DNA of 64,000 bases from Sphingomonas glaciei (GTDB lineage: Bacteria > Pseudomonadota > Alphaproteobacteria > Sphingomonadales > Sphingomonadaceae): NCBI RefSeq assembly GCF_023380025.1, contig NZ_CP097253.1, positions 496,001 to 560,000 of the forward strand, written 5' to 3'. The notes beneath the pieces are model-generated. The model was given only the letters and a program-made list of their open reading frames with translations, was not told the origin of the DNA and made no database searches. This document shows, one piece after another, positions 27,028-36,784 of this stretch. The position numbers and the translations under genes were made by a program. The first letter of the stretch is position 1; each line of letters opens with the position of its first letter.

Positions 27028-29944
27028 GCCGCGGCCCGGCCCAAGCCTTTGGTCGATACCCGCCGAAGCCAGCTTCGCCGACGCCCTCGCGCTTGAATTG
27101 ATCCGCCGCCACGGGGGCGATCCGCTGGCGTTGGCGCGCGGCAGGGTGCTGCTTCCCAATGCCCGGGCGGTGCGCACCGTGACCGAGGCATTCGTCCGGG
27201 CGAGCGGGGCCGGCCTGTTGTTGCCGCGACTGATCCCGATCGGCGACCCGTCGCTCGACGAGCGTATCGGCGGCGCGTTCGAGACGCTGGAAGGGCCGAG
27301 CGTCGCGCCCGCGGTCGACCCGCTGACCCGCCAGGCAGAGCTTGCCGCCATGCTGCAGGCCGGGCGAAGCCTCGGCACGGCAGAGGCGTGGCGGCTGTCC
27401 GGCGATCTTGCCCGCACGCTCGACCAGTTGCTGGTGGAGGGCATCACCCCCGCCGATCTGCTCGCCAGGCTCGACGAAGGGGGAGAGTTGGCGATCCACC
27501 AGAAGCGCGCGCTGGAGACGTTGTCGGTGGTGCTGACGCGCTGGCCCGAACGGCAGCGGAGGGCCGGGCGTATCGACCTGGTCGAGCGCCGCAATCTGCT
27601 GCTGCGCGCGACGGCGCGGCGCTGGCAGGCGATTCCGCCGCCCGGCTTCACCGTCGCGGCGGGCATCACCACTTCCGCGCCTGCGGTAGCCGAACTCCTC
27701 CGCGTCGTTGCGCACATGCCGGACGGAAGCGTGGTGCTGCCGGCGCTTACCGACGACGCCTTGCTTGACGAGGAGCAATGGGAGGCGCTGGGGGGCGAAG
27801 AGCCGGAGGATGGCCGGCCCGAACCGACCCACCCGCAATATCACCTGAAGCTGCTGCTCCGCCGGATGCGGGTCGATCGTGCGAGCGTGCGATCGTGGCC
27901 CTCGGCAAGTGCCGCGCCCGACGGCCCCCAGCGCAGCCGGGCGGCTGCCCATGCACTGACCGCGGCGTCGTTCAGCCAAGGGTGGAGCAGGCTTGCTCCG
28001 GGGGAACGCTCGCTCGGATCGGTGCGGCTCGCGATCCTGCCCGACCCGGCGTCCGAGGCGCAGGCGATCGCGCTGGCGCTGCGGGAAGCGCTGGAAACCG
28101 AGGGGCGGACGGCCGCGCTGGTCACGCCCGATCGCCAGCTCGCGCGGCGGGTCGGGGCGCACCTTCGCCGGTGGGGGATCGAGGCCGACGACAGTGCGGG
28201 CACCCCGCTGTCGCTGCTGGCGCCCGGAAGCCTGCTGCTGGCACTCGCGGCGGCGGCGGCCGACCGGCTGGCGCCGGTGCCGCTGCTGGCGCTGCTCGGC
28301 CATCCCCTGGTGCGGGCTGGCGAAGGCCGGCGTGAGTGGCTCGACGACGTCCGCGCGCTCGACCTCGCGCTGCGCGGACCGCGGCCGTTGCCGGGGCTCG
28401 ACGGGTTGCAGCGGCTGGTCGAGCAGAAAATCGAGGACAAGCGCAGCGCTGCGAGAACACTACCGGAAGTCTGGCAGCGGCTCGAGCCGGTGGTGGCAAG
28501 GATCGAGCCGTTACTGGACGGTGCGCTGACCCTTGCCGGGCTCGCTGCAGGGTTGCGCCACGGCGTGGAGATGCTGGCGGGCGAGGGGGCATGGAGCGGG
28601 CCGGCCGGGCGTGCCGCGGCCGACCTGCTGGCCGCGCTCGAAGCCTCACCAGCGACCGCCGCGCTGCCCATTACCACCAATGACGCGGTGCCGCTGCTGC
28701 GCTCCCTCCTCGACGGGGTGGCGATCCGCCCACCTTATGGCCAGCATCCGCGGGTGCGCATCCTCGGCCTGATCGAGGCGCGGCTTATCAAGACCGACCT
28801 GATGATCCTGGCCGGCCTCAATGAGGGAAGCTGGCCCGCTCCGCCCAGCCCCGACCCGTGGCTCCCGGTGACGGTGCGGCGGCAGTTGAAACTGCCGGGA
28901 CCTGAAATCCGCATCGGGCTGTCCGCCCACGACTTCGCCGGCCTGCTGTGCGCGGAGGAGGTGCTGCTGACCCGCGCCCGGCGCGACGGGCGGTCGCCGA
29001 CGGTCAGTTCGCGGCTGCTGCTGCGGCTCGAGGCCCTCACCGGCGGGCTGCCGCGCGACGACCGGCTGGAGGCGCTGGCGGTGGCGCTCGACGATCCCGA
29101 GCGCGAGCAGCCGGCGCTCCGCCCGCGTCCGTCACCGCCCCGGGCCGAGCGGCCCAAGCGGATCCGGGTCACCGACCTCGACCGCCTCAAGGCCGATCCT
29201 TTCTCCTTCTACGCCAAGACGATGCTTGGCCTCCGCCCGCTCGACGATCTGGGCGCGGAGCAGGATGCGGCGTGGAAGGGGACCATCGTCCACGCCCTGT
29301 TCGAACAATGGTTCGAGGAGGACCAGTGTGCACCGGCCCGGCTGCTTCCGCGGGCACGCGCATTGCTCGCCGGGAACGACATCCACCCGCTGATGCGCGC
29401 TCTGTGGGGGCCGCGCCTGATGGAAGCGATCGGCACATTGGCCGTAGAAGAAGCCGAGAAGCAGGCCAAGGGCCGCCGTCCGATCGGCGCCGAAGTCGAG
29501 GGCAAGGCCGAGGTGGCGGGGGTGCAGCTGATCGGGCGGGCCGACCGGATCGACCGGTTGCCGGGTAACGGGCTGCTCGCCATTCTCGACTTCAAGACCG
29601 GCAAGCCGCCGGCGAACAATCAGGTCGAGGCGGGCTTCGCGCTGCAGCTGGGGCTGCTCGGGCTGATCGCGGAGAAGGGTGGCTTCGGTGATCTGATGGC
29701 CCGGCCCGCCTTGTTCGAATATTGGTCGCTCGCCAAACAGGACCGCAGCGACCGGCGCGGGTTTGTCGAGGAGATCGGCCCGGCCGACCTTATCTTGGAG
29801 GAAGCGCGGCGCCACTTTAGCGAGGCGGCGGCGCGGTGGCTGACCGGCGACGAGCCGTTCCACGCCAAGCTCCAGCCGCGCTTCGCCCGCTATGGAGACT
29901 ATGACCAATTGATGCGGCTGGAGGAATGGCTGGGGCGGAGCTAG
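27014..29944 (+). CDS. addB: Double-strand break repair protein AddB (alphaproteobacterial type)
   Basis: About 976 residues from a TTG at 27014, giving the family-like start PGPSLWSIPAEASFADALA. The N-terminal half is an inactivated helicase-like region (GRVLLPNARAVRTV, and LIEARLIKTDLMILAGLNEG with the W-P motif GSWPAPPSPDPWL). The C-terminus is a RecB-type nuclease with the PD-(D/E)xK core GRADRIDRLPGNGLLAILDF followed by KTGKPP. With AddA it forms the end-processing complex that loads RecA at breaks. It overlaps murU. AddA follows after a small gene on the opposite strand. Confidence 0.92.
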   Translation: MPASEPRPGPSLWSIPAEASFADALALELIRRHGGDPLALARGRVLLPNARAVRTVTEAFVRASGAGLLLPRLIPIGDPSLDERIGGAFETLEGPSVAPAVDPLTRQAELAAMLQAGRSLGTAEAWRLSGDLARTLDQLLVEGITPADLLARLDEGGELAIHQKRALETLSVVLTRWPERQRRAGRIDLVERRNLLLRATARRWQAIPPPGFTVAAGITTSAPAVAELLRVVAHMPDGSVVLPALTDDALLDEEQWEALGGEEPEDGRPEPTHPQYHLKLLLRRMRVDRASVRSWPSASAAPDGPQRSRAAAHALTAASFSQGWSRLAPGERSLGSVRLAILPDPASEAQAIALALREALETEGRTAALVTPDRQLARRVGAHLRRWGIEADDSAGTPLSLLAPGSLLLALAAAAADRLAPVPLLALLGHPLVRAGEGRREWLDDVRALDLALRGPRPLPGLDGLQRLVEQKIEDKRSAARTLPEVWQRLEPVVARIEPLLDGALTLAGLAAGLRHGVEMLAGEGAWSGPAGRAAADLLAALEASPATAALPITTNDAVPLLRSLLDGVAIRPPYGQHPRVRILGLIEARLIKTDLMILAGLNEGSWPAPPSPDPWLPVTVRRQLKLPGPEIRIGLSAHDFAGLLCAEEVLLTRARRDGRSPTVSSRLLLRLEALTGGLPRDDRLEALAVALDDPEREQPALRPRPSPPRAERPKRIRVTDLDRLKADPFSFYAKTMLGLRPLDDLGAEQDAAWKGTIVHALFEQWFEEDQCAPARLLPRARALLAGNDIHPLMRALWGPRLMEAIGTLAVEEAEKQAKGRRPIGAEVEGKAEVAGVQLIGRADRIDRLPGNGLLAILDFKTGKPPANNQVEAGFALQLGLLGLIAEKGGFGDLMARPALFEYWSLAKQDRSDRRGFVEEIGPADLILEEARRHFSEAAARWLTGDEPFHAKLQPRFARYGDYDQLMRLEEWLGRS

Positions 29945-29960
29945 CCCGCCCCGCCGGCAA

Positions 29961-30107
29961 TTACTTCTTCTTGGCTTTGCCCGAGCGGGCATAGAGCAGC
30001 GCGGCGACCAGCGCGGCGGAGCCGACACCCACCGCGATCCCCGCTTTGAAATTGCGGTTCTCGCCGTCCTTGCCGTCGCCGCCCGGCTTGTTGCTTTCGT
30101 CCGCCAC
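29961..30107 (-). CDS. 48-residue single-span membrane protein
   Basis: A small gene read on the minus strand between addB and addA. GTG at 30107 has an excellent ribosome binding site (GGAGGAG, 6 bases upstream) and opens 48 codons ending in TAA. The product has a polar Asp/Gly/Lys N-terminus (VADESNKPGGDGKDGENR), a hydrophobic helix starting NFKAGIAVGVGSAALVAALL and a basic tail ending KAKKK. The positive tail suggests an N-out or tail-anchored inner-membrane peptide. Function is unknown; I recall similar short proteins in sphingomonads but cannot verify that here. Confidence 0.72.
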   Translation of the reverse strand: MADESNKPGGDGKDGENRNFKAGIAVGVGSAALVAALLYARSGKAKKK

Positions 30108-30186
30108 GTGTTGCTCCTCCTAGGGGGTGTTCGCGCGCCTCATAAACGCATGGCGTGGCCGAGCGGAAGCGTTATGACGGCGGGCA

Positions 30187-33100
30187 ATGTCGCGTCCCAC
30201 CGCCCTGAAGCCGCTCGACACCGACCAGGCCGCGGCGGCCGACCCGTTCATCCACGCTTCGTTGTCGGCCAGCGCCGGCACCGGCAAGACCCAGGTGCTG
30301 ACCGCGCGGGTGCTCCGCCTGCTGCTCGAGAATGCCTCGCCCGAGTCGATCCTATGCCTGACCTTCACCAAGGCCGCGGCGGCCGAAATGGCGGAGCGGG
30401 TCGGCGGTCGGCTTGCCTATTGGATCGGGCTCGACGACGCCGCCCTCGGCGCCGAGCTACAGGCGCTCGGCGTCACCCCGTCGGAGGCGATGCGGGCCCG
30501 GGCGCGGCAATTGTTCGCGACCGTGCTCGACTGCCCCGGCGGCCTGCGGATCCAGACCATACACAGTTTCTGCCAGACCCTGCTCGCCGCCTTTCCGGCT
30601 GAAGCGGGCATCACGCCCGGTTTTCGTCCGATCGAAGGGCGTGAAGAGGAAGCGCTGGTCGAGCGGACGCTGGCGACGCTGGCCGAACAGTCGGATGCCG
30701 GCGACCGCGCCTTCCTCGCCGATCTTGAGACCCTCGCCTCGCGCCTCGGCGAAGGTGACGTGCGTAGCTACCTCCGGCGCTGCGCCGGATCGGTGGAGGG
30801 TATGGCCCGGTTTGACCGGCTGGAGGAGATCGAGGGCGTCCTGCGGCGGATGATGGGCCTACCCGAAGGCGACATCGAAGCGCATGTGGTGGAGAGCTGC
30901 GACGACGGGCGCTTCGATTGCGCGCTGGTCGAGCGGATCGCGCATGCGTTCCGGCAATGGGGCACCGAGAAGACGGGCATTCCCGGAGCCGATCTCCTCG
31001 ACACCTTCCTCGCGGCGTCGGCGAAGGAGCGCTGCGAGCTGCTGCCGAGGGTCCTGCGCCTAGTCTTCACGGCGGACGGCCAACCCCGCAAGGATATCAA
31101 GGGCGTCTACAAGCATCTCGGCGACGACAATTCGGAGTGCATCGCCCTGGGCGAACAGGTCGCTCAGTTGCTCTTCCTCAAGCAGGCCGACCGGCTGGCG
31201 CCGCTGCTCGCCGCCGGCTTGCGCGCAGGCAAGCGCTTCGCCGATGCCTATGCGGCAGCCAAGCGCGCCGAGGGGGTAGCGGATTTCGACGACCTGATCC
31301 GCTGGTCGCGCAACCTCCTCGCTCAGGAGGGGATCGCCGACTGGATCCGGTTCAAGCTCGACCGCCGCACCGATCACCTGCTGGTCGACGAAGCGCAGGA
31401 TACCAACGAAAGCCAGTGGGCGATCGTCAAGGCGCTGACCGAGGAATATTGGAGCGGGCAGGGGGCCGGGCCCGACCATCGTACACTGTTCATGGTCGGT
31501 GACTTCAAGCAGGCGATCTACGGCTTCCAGGGCACCGACCCGGCCGAGTTCGAAAAGGCCCGTAGCTACTTCCGCGATGCCGCTCTTGGCGGGGCTTTGC
31601 CCTTTCGGATGCTGTCGATCAGCCGCAGCTTCCGCTCGGCGCAGGCGGTGCTCGACGTCGTCGACATGGTCCTGGCGACCCTGTCCCACGACCGGATCGG
31701 GCTGCCCGAGCCGGCACCGCCGCACCTCAGCTTCCACTCGGGGCGCGCCGGGGAGGTCGAGGTCTGGCCGCCGTTCGAGCATGTCGATCCCGATGCGGGC
31801 GACGACGGGGAGGAGAAGTGGGAGGACGAGGCCCGCCGCCGCTATGCCAGCCAGCTCGCCGACTGGATCAAGGCCGAGATCGATCGCGCGCCCATACTGG
31901 CTTCGACCGGGCGCCCTCTCGGACCCGGCGACATCCTCGTCCTTGTTCGCAGCCGCGCCAACCTCGCTCCGTTGCTGGTCGCGAGGCTGTTCGAGCGCAA
32001 GGTCCGCACCGCCGGCCTCGACCGTCTGGTCCTGTCCGAACCGCTGGCGGTCCAGGACCTGCTGGCCGCCGTCCGCTTTGCGGTGCAGCCGCTCGACGAC
32101 CTCAACCTCGCGAATCTGCTCGTTTCGCCGTTGATTGGCTGGAGCCAGGAACAGCTTTACGATCTCGCCGGGCGCGAGCGGCGGCGGCGCCTGTGGGAAG
32201 AACTTGGCCATCGCGCCGACGAGCGGCCCGACTTCCGTGCTGCCCGCGACGCGCTTGGCGACCTCCTCGGGATCGCCGGCTTCACCGGGCCGCACGTGTT
32301 CCTTGAGACGATCTTGTCGGGACCGATGGACGGCCGCCGCAAGCTGCTGACCCGGCTCGGACGGCAGGCGCGCGATCCAATCAACGAGCTGGTCGCTGCC
32401 GCCATTCAGTTCGAGGGCGGGGAGCCTGTCACGCTTCAACAGTTCCTCGGCTGGCTGTCGCACGGCGAGCTGGAAGTGAAGCGCGATCCCGAAGGCCGCG
32501 GCGATGCCGTCAGGATCATGACGGTGCACGGAGCTAAGGGCCTCGAAGCGCCGCTGGTGATCCTTGCCGACGCGACTGCCAACCCTGACGAATTGGGCGG
32601 CAACAGCCCGATCCTCGATATCCCGGGCGAACGCGGGCGCTTCCCCATCATCCGCCCCCGCAAGGACGAACTCGTCCCGCCTTTCGACGCGGTGCAGGCG
32701 GGCGAAAAGGAGCGCGACCGCAAGGAGCATTTCCGCTTGCTCTACGTCGCGTTGACCCGGGCCGGGGAGCGGCTGGTCGTCGCCGGGCTCAAGCCTGCCA
32801 AGAAGCGCATTTCAGCCGATAGCTGGCACAGCGTGGTGTCCGAAGCGATGGTCGGGCAGGGGATCGCACCTGACGCCAGCGGCATCCTGCGCCATGCGTC
32901 GGGCGAGGGTGCGGTGAGTTCAGCCGAGCAAGCGCCGCCCGCCGCCGAAAGGATTTCCGTCCCGGCCTGGGCCCGACTGGCGGCCCCGGCCGAAGCGCGG
33001 CCGCCTCGCCCACTCGCGCCGTCGCAGGCGACGGCGGACACCGACAGCCGCCCGCCGCCGACCCCCGAGCTGGCCGCGGCCGCCGAGCGTGGGCGCCTGC

Positions 33101-33579
33101 TTCACGCCTTGTTCGAACGCCTGCCCGCCACCGCGCCCGAGGAGCGCCGTCGCGGTGCGCTGGAGTGGTTGAAGCAGGCGGGCGGGATGCTGGACATGGC
33201 GGAGCGTGCACGGCTGGTCGATGCGGCACTGGCGATCATCGAAGCACCCGAACATGCCGAGCTGTTCTCCGCCGCCGCGCTGGCCGAGGCGCCGGTCGCC
33301 GCCACGCTGGCGGACGGAACGGTGGTCGCCGGGACGGTGGATCGCCTGCTGGTCACCGACACGGTCGTGCGAGTGGTCGACTTCAAGACCGGCCGGCAGG
33401 TTCCGCGATCCGAGAGCGCCATCCCCGCCGGGCACCTTCGGCAGATGCGTGCATACGGCCAGGCATTGCAGGTGATCTTCCCCCGTCACCGTATCGATCT
33501 GGCACTTCTCTATACCGAGGCGCCGCGGATGCTTGCGGTCCAGCTTGAGGAGTTGGCGGCCGTTACCCATATGGGCTGA
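30187..33579 (+). CDS. addA: Double-strand break repair helicase AddA
   Basis: A 1130-residue UvrD/Rep-type helicase-nuclease. Motif [13 protein letters not shown] lies at residues 27-38. [16 protein letters not shown] (Ia), [15 protein letters not shown] (II), [15 protein letters not shown] (III), [14 protein letters not shown] (IV), [16 protein letters not shown] (V) and [15 protein letters not shown] (VI) follow in order. The C-terminal nuclease core is [20 protein letters not shown] with KTGRQVP. It pairs with AddB. A long addB-addA transcript is likely even though a tiny antisense gene lies between them; the 107-base region upstream may hold a separate promoter. Confidence 0.95.
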   Translation: MSRPTALKPLDTDQAAAADPFIHASLSASAGTGKTQVLTARVLRLLLENASPESILCLTFTKAAAAEMAERVGGRLAYWIGLDDAALGAELQALGVTPSEAMRARARQLFATVLDCPGGLRIQTIHSFCQTLLAAFPAEAGITPGFRPIEGREEEALVERTLATLAEQSDAGDRAFLADLETLASRLGEGDVRSYLRRCAGSVEGMARFDRLEEIEGVLRRMMGLPEGDIEAHVVESCDDGRFDCALVERIAHAFRQWGTEKTGIPGADLLDTFLAASAKERCELLPRVLRLVFTADGQPRKDIKGVYKHLGDDNSECIALGEQVAQLLFLKQADRLAPLLAAGLRAGKRFADAYAAAKRAEGVADFDDLIRWSRNLLAQEGIADWIRFKLDRRTDHLLVDEAQDTNESQWAIVKALTEEYWSGQGAGPDHRTLFMVGDFKQAIYGFQGTDPAEFEKARSYFRDAALGGALPFRMLSISRSFRSAQAVLDVVDMVLATLSHDRIGLPEPAPPHLSFHSGRAGEVEVWPPFEHVDPDAGDDGEEKWEDEARRRYASQLADWIKAEIDRAPILASTGRPLGPGDILVLVRSRANLAPLLVARLFERKVRTAGLDRLVLSEPLAVQDLLAAVRFAVQPLDDLNLANLLVSPLIGWSQEQLYDLAGRERRRRLWEELGHRADERPDFRAARDALGDLLGIAGFTGPHVFLETILSGPMDGRRKLLTRLGRQARDPINELVAAAIQFEGGEPVTLQQFLGWLSHGELEVKRDPEGRGDAVRIMTVHGAKGLEAPLVILADATANPDELGGNSPILDIPGERGRFPIIRPRKDELVPPFDAVQAGEKERDRKEHFRLLYVALTRAGERLVVAGLKPAKKRISADSWHSVVSEAMVGQGIAPDASGILRHASGEGAVSSAEQAPPAAERISVPAWARLAAPAEARPPRPLAPSQATADTDSRPPPTPELAAAAERGRLLHALFERLPATAPEERRRGALEWLKQAGGMLDMAERARLVDAALAIIEAPEHAELFSAAALAEAPVAATLADGTVVAGTVDRLLVTDTVVRVVDFKTGRQVPRSESAIPAGHLRQMRAYGQALQVIFPRHRIDLALLYTEAPRMLAVQLEELAAVTHMG

Positions 33580-33605
33580 AACCCGAATCAGGAGCTTTTC
33601 CCGAC

Positions 33606-33923
33606 ATGACCCAGACCATCACCGACCAGAGCTTTGCCACCGACGTCCTTGGCGCCGACAAGCCCGTGCTGGTGGATTTCTGGGCGGAATGGTGCGGTCC
33701 GTGCAAGATGATCGCCCCCGCCTTGGAAGAGCTCAGCCAGACGATGGGCGACAAGGTCACCATCGCCAAGCTCAACATTGACGAAAATCCGGACACGCCA
33801 GGCAAGTATGGCGTGCGCGGCATCCCGACCATGCTCCTGTTCAAGAATGGCGAGCCGGTCGCGCAGAAGGTCGGCGCCCTGCCCAAGAGCCAGCTGGCGG
33901 CGTGGCTGGAAGGCGTCCTCTAG
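33606..33923 (+). CDS. trxA: Thioredoxin
   Basis: A 105-residue thioredoxin with the redox motif WCGPC at residues 29-33 and the cis-proline in [13 protein letters not shown]. It donates electrons to ribonucleotide reductase, peroxiredoxins and methionine sulfoxide reductases in the cytosol. An AGGAGC site lies 13 bases upstream. It follows addA by 26 bases and is followed by a 10-bp hairpin that probably ends the transcript. Confidence 0.97.
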   Translation: MTQTITDQSFATDVLGADKPVLVDFWAEWCGPCKMIAPALEELSQTMGDKVTIAKLNIDENPDTPGKYGVRGIPTMLLFKNGEPVAQKVGALPKSQLAAWLEGVL

Positions 33924-33942
33924 TCCCTTTGCGGTGCGGGGC

Positions 33943-33974
33943 GGTGCGCCCTGTCTAATTGACTAGGGCGCACC
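33943..33974 (+). terminator. Hairpin after trxA
   Basis: A perfect 10-bp stem GGTGCGCCCT/AGGGCGCACC with a 12-base A+T-rich loop begins 20 bases after the trxA stop. No T-run follows, so it may be a weak terminator or an mRNA-stabilising structure. Confidence 0.55.
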
Positions 33975-34054
33975 CCGAACCTACATCGCCCGGCACTCGA
34001 AAACGCTCGTGCGCGGGCGCGTCTGCCCTTGCCCTGCGCCCTTAAGGAAGTCTC

Positions 34055-36775
34055 ATGCTGCAATCGTTCGCCAAGTCGCTCTTCGGCTCGAGCAACGACC
34101 GTTATATCGCCAAGCTGCGGCGGATCGTCGACGCGATCAACGCGCACGAGCCGAGCATCTCAGCGCTGACCGACGAGGAGCTGGCCAACCAGACGGTGAT
34201 CTTCCGCCAGCGGCTGGAGAATGGGACCAAGCTCGACGACCTGCTGCCCGAAGCCTTTGCGACGGTGCGCGAGGCGGCCAAGCGGACCCTCGGCCAGCGG
34301 CACTATGACGTGCAGATGATCGGCGGCATCGCGCTGCACCGCGGCGAGATCGCCGAAATGCGCACCGGCGAGGGCAAGACGCTGGTCGCGACGCTGGCTA
34401 CCTATCTCAACGCGCTGCCGGGCAAGGGCGTCCACGTCGTCACGGTCAACGACTACCTCGCTCGCCGCGATGCCGAGTGGATGGGTCAGGTCCACAATTT
34501 CCTCGGCCTGACGGTCGGCGTGATCGTCCCCAACCTCGGCGAGGAAGAGCGTCGCGCGGCCTACGAGGCCGACATCACCTACGCGACCAACAACGAGCTC
34601 GGCTTCGACTATCTTCGCGACAACATGAAATACAGCCGCGACCAGATGGTCCAGCGGCCGTTCGCCCATGCCATCGTCGACGAGGTGGACTCGATCCTGA
34701 TCGACGAAGCCCGCACCCCGCTGATCATCTCGGGTCCGACCGATGACAAGAGCGACCTGTATATCAAGGTCGACGCGCTGGTGAAGCAGCTGGGCGAGGG
34801 CGATTATGAGAAGGACGAAAAGCAGCGCAGCGTCGTCCTGACTGAGGAGGGCACCGAAAAGGCCGAGCGCCTGCTCGAAGAAGCCGGCCTTATCGAAGGC
34901 GCCAACCTTTACGACATCGCCAACACGCAGGTGGTGCACCACCTCAATCAGGCGCTGAAGGCGAACACCATGTTCCGCCGCGACATCGATTACATCGTCA
35001 AGGACGGCAAGGTCATCATCATCGATGAGTTCACCGGCCGGATGATGGACGGACGGCGCTGGTCGGACGGGCTCCACCAGGCGGTCGAGGCCAAGGAAGG
35101 CGTGCAGATCGAGCCGGAGAACCAGACGCTCGCCTCCATCACCTTCCAGAACTATTTTCGCATGTACCCCAAGCTGTCGGGCATGACCGGCACTGCGCTG
35201 ACCGAGGCGCCCGAATTCTACGACATCTACCGCATGAACGTCGTCACTATCCCGACCCACAAGGCCGTCAGCAGGGTCGACGAGGAGGACGAATTCTACA
35301 AGAATATTAACGACAAGTTCGCCGCCATTGCCAAGTCGTTGAAGGAAAAGCAGGAGCTTGGCCAGCCGGTACTGGTCGGCACCGTGTCGATCGAAAAGTC
35401 CGAACTCCTAAGCGAATATCTGCACAAGGAAGGCGTCGAGCACGCCGTGCTGAACGCCCGCTTCCACGAAAGCGAAGCGCATATCGTCGCCCAGGCCGGC
35501 CGCCTCGGGAAGGTGACCATCGCCACCAACATGGCCGGCCGCGGCACCGACATCCAGCTTGGCGGCAACGTCGAGTTCCGGTTCGAGGACGAGCTCAGGG
35601 ACATGCCGGCCGGTCCGGAGCGCGATGCCGCCGAAGCGAAGATCCGCGAAGAAGTGCAGGCCGAGCGTGAGAAGGTGCGCGAGGTCGGCGGTTTGTTCGT
35701 GCTGGGCACCGAGCGGCACGAGAGCCGCCGCATCGACAACCAGCTGCGCGGCCGTTCGGGGCGCCAGGGCGATCCGGGCCTCAGCCGCTTCTACCTCAGC
35801 CTCGACGACGACCTGCTGCGCATCTTCGGCCAGCAGACCACCTTCGCCCGGCTGATGGAGAAGAACCTTGAAGATGGCGAGGCGATCGTCTCGCCGTGGA
35901 TCTCCAAGGCGATCGAGACCGCCCAGAAGAAGGTCGAGGCCCGCAACTACGACATCCGCAAGCAGGTCGTCGAATTCGACGACGTGATGAACGACCAGCG
36001 CAAGGTGATCTACGAGCAGCGCGCCGAGATCATGGATGCGGCCCACGTGTCCGACGTGGTGACCGACATGCGCGCCGACACGGTCGCAGCGCTGGTCAAC
36101 GCCCATTGCCCGCCGGGCACTTATCCCGAACAGTGGGACCTCGACGGCCTCAAGGAAAGCCTGGACGCCGTGCTCGGCCTCCAGCCGCCGATCGAGGAAT
36201 GGTTCAAGGAAGACGGCGTCGACCAAGAGCTGATGATCGAGCGCATCGGCGGCCAGGCCGACGAGGTGATGATCGCCAAGACCAGCGAGGTCGAGCCCGA
36301 GCGCTGGCAGGAGGTCGAGAAGACCGTCCTCATCCAGACCCTCGACCATCACTGGAAGGAGCATCTGGCGACGCTCGACGCGCTGCGCCAGGTCATCCAC
36401 CTCCGGTCCTACGCGCAGAAGAAACCGATCGACGAATATAAGTCGGAGGCCTTCCTGCTGTTCGAACGGCTGTTGGTCGCGATCCGCGAGGACGTCACCA
36501 AGACCTTGATGCGCGCGCAGATCGCGATGGAGCCGCCGCCGCTGCCCGAGCTGCCGGCGTTCCTGACGCAGCATCTCGACCCGCTATCGGGGCTGGACGA
36601 CACCGCCGATCTCGACGCCGCCGCACGTGGGCTGGTCGGTGGCTTTGGCCCGGGTACGAACATCCCGCAGCCCGACCTCCCGGAAGGCGCGCTGGCCGAG
36701 CCGATCAGCCGCAATGCCCCGTGCCCGTGCGGCTCGGGCAAGAAGTTCAAGCACTGCCACGGGCAGCTGGCCTGA
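34055..36775 (+). CDS. secA: Preprotein translocase ATPase SecA
   Basis: A 906-residue SecA motor that drives Sec-dependent export. Walker A RTGEGKT lies at 103-109, Walker B in [15 protein letters not shown], the helicase-like motif [10 protein letters not shown] in the second nucleotide-binding domain, the preprotein cross-linking region between them and the C-terminal zinc finger [13 protein letters not shown] at the end. The start has AAGGAAG upstream. It is preceded by the trxA hairpin and followed nine bases later by putA, so putA may be partly read from this transcript. Confidence 0.97.
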   Translation: MLQSFAKSLFGSSNDRYIAKLRRIVDAINAHEPSISALTDEELANQTVIFRQRLENGTKLDDLLPEAFATVREAAKRTLGQRHYDVQMIGGIALHRGEIAEMRTGEGKTLVATLATYLNALPGKGVHVVTVNDYLARRDAEWMGQVHNFLGLTVGVIVPNLGEEERRAAYEADITYATNNELGFDYLRDNMKYSRDQMVQRPFAHAIVDEVDSILIDEARTPLIISGPTDDKSDLYIKVDALVKQLGEGDYEKDEKQRSVVLTEEGTEKAERLLEEAGLIEGANLYDIANTQVVHHLNQALKANTMFRRDIDYIVKDGKVIIIDEFTGRMMDGRRWSDGLHQAVEAKEGVQIEPENQTLASITFQNYFRMYPKLSGMTGTALTEAPEFYDIYRMNVVTIPTHKAVSRVDEEDEFYKNINDKFAAIAKSLKEKQELGQPVLVGTVSIEKSELLSEYLHKEGVEHAVLNARFHESEAHIVAQAGRLGKVTIATNMAGRGTDIQLGGNVEFRFEDELRDMPAGPERDAAEAKIREEVQAEREKVREVGGLFVLGTERHESRRIDNQLRGRSGRQGDPGLSRFYLSLDDDLLRIFGQQTTFARLMEKNLEDGEAIVSPWISKAIETAQKKVEARNYDIRKQVVEFDDVMNDQRKVIYEQRAEIMDAAHVSDVVTDMRADTVAALVNAHCPPGTYPEQWDLDGLKESLDAVLGLQPPIEEWFKEDGVDQELMIERIGGQADEVMIAKTSEVEPERWQEVEKTVLIQTLDHHWKEHLATLDALRQVIHLRSYAQKKPIDEYKSEAFLLFERLLVAIREDVTKTLMRAQIAMEPPPLPELPAFLTQHLDPLSGLDDTADLDAAARGLVGGFGPGTNIPQPDLPEGALAEPISRNAPCPCGSGKKFKHCHGQLA

Positions 36776-36784
36776 GGATTTGAG

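Noticed and set aside
26852..28303. Long minus-strand frame across murU/addB
   Set aside because: Composition is Arg/Gln/His/Pro-rich without motifs, and the plus-strand genes are clear.
31060..32730. 556-codon minus-strand frame within addA
   Set aside because: No motifs; addA helicase motifs I-VI on the other strand account for the region.
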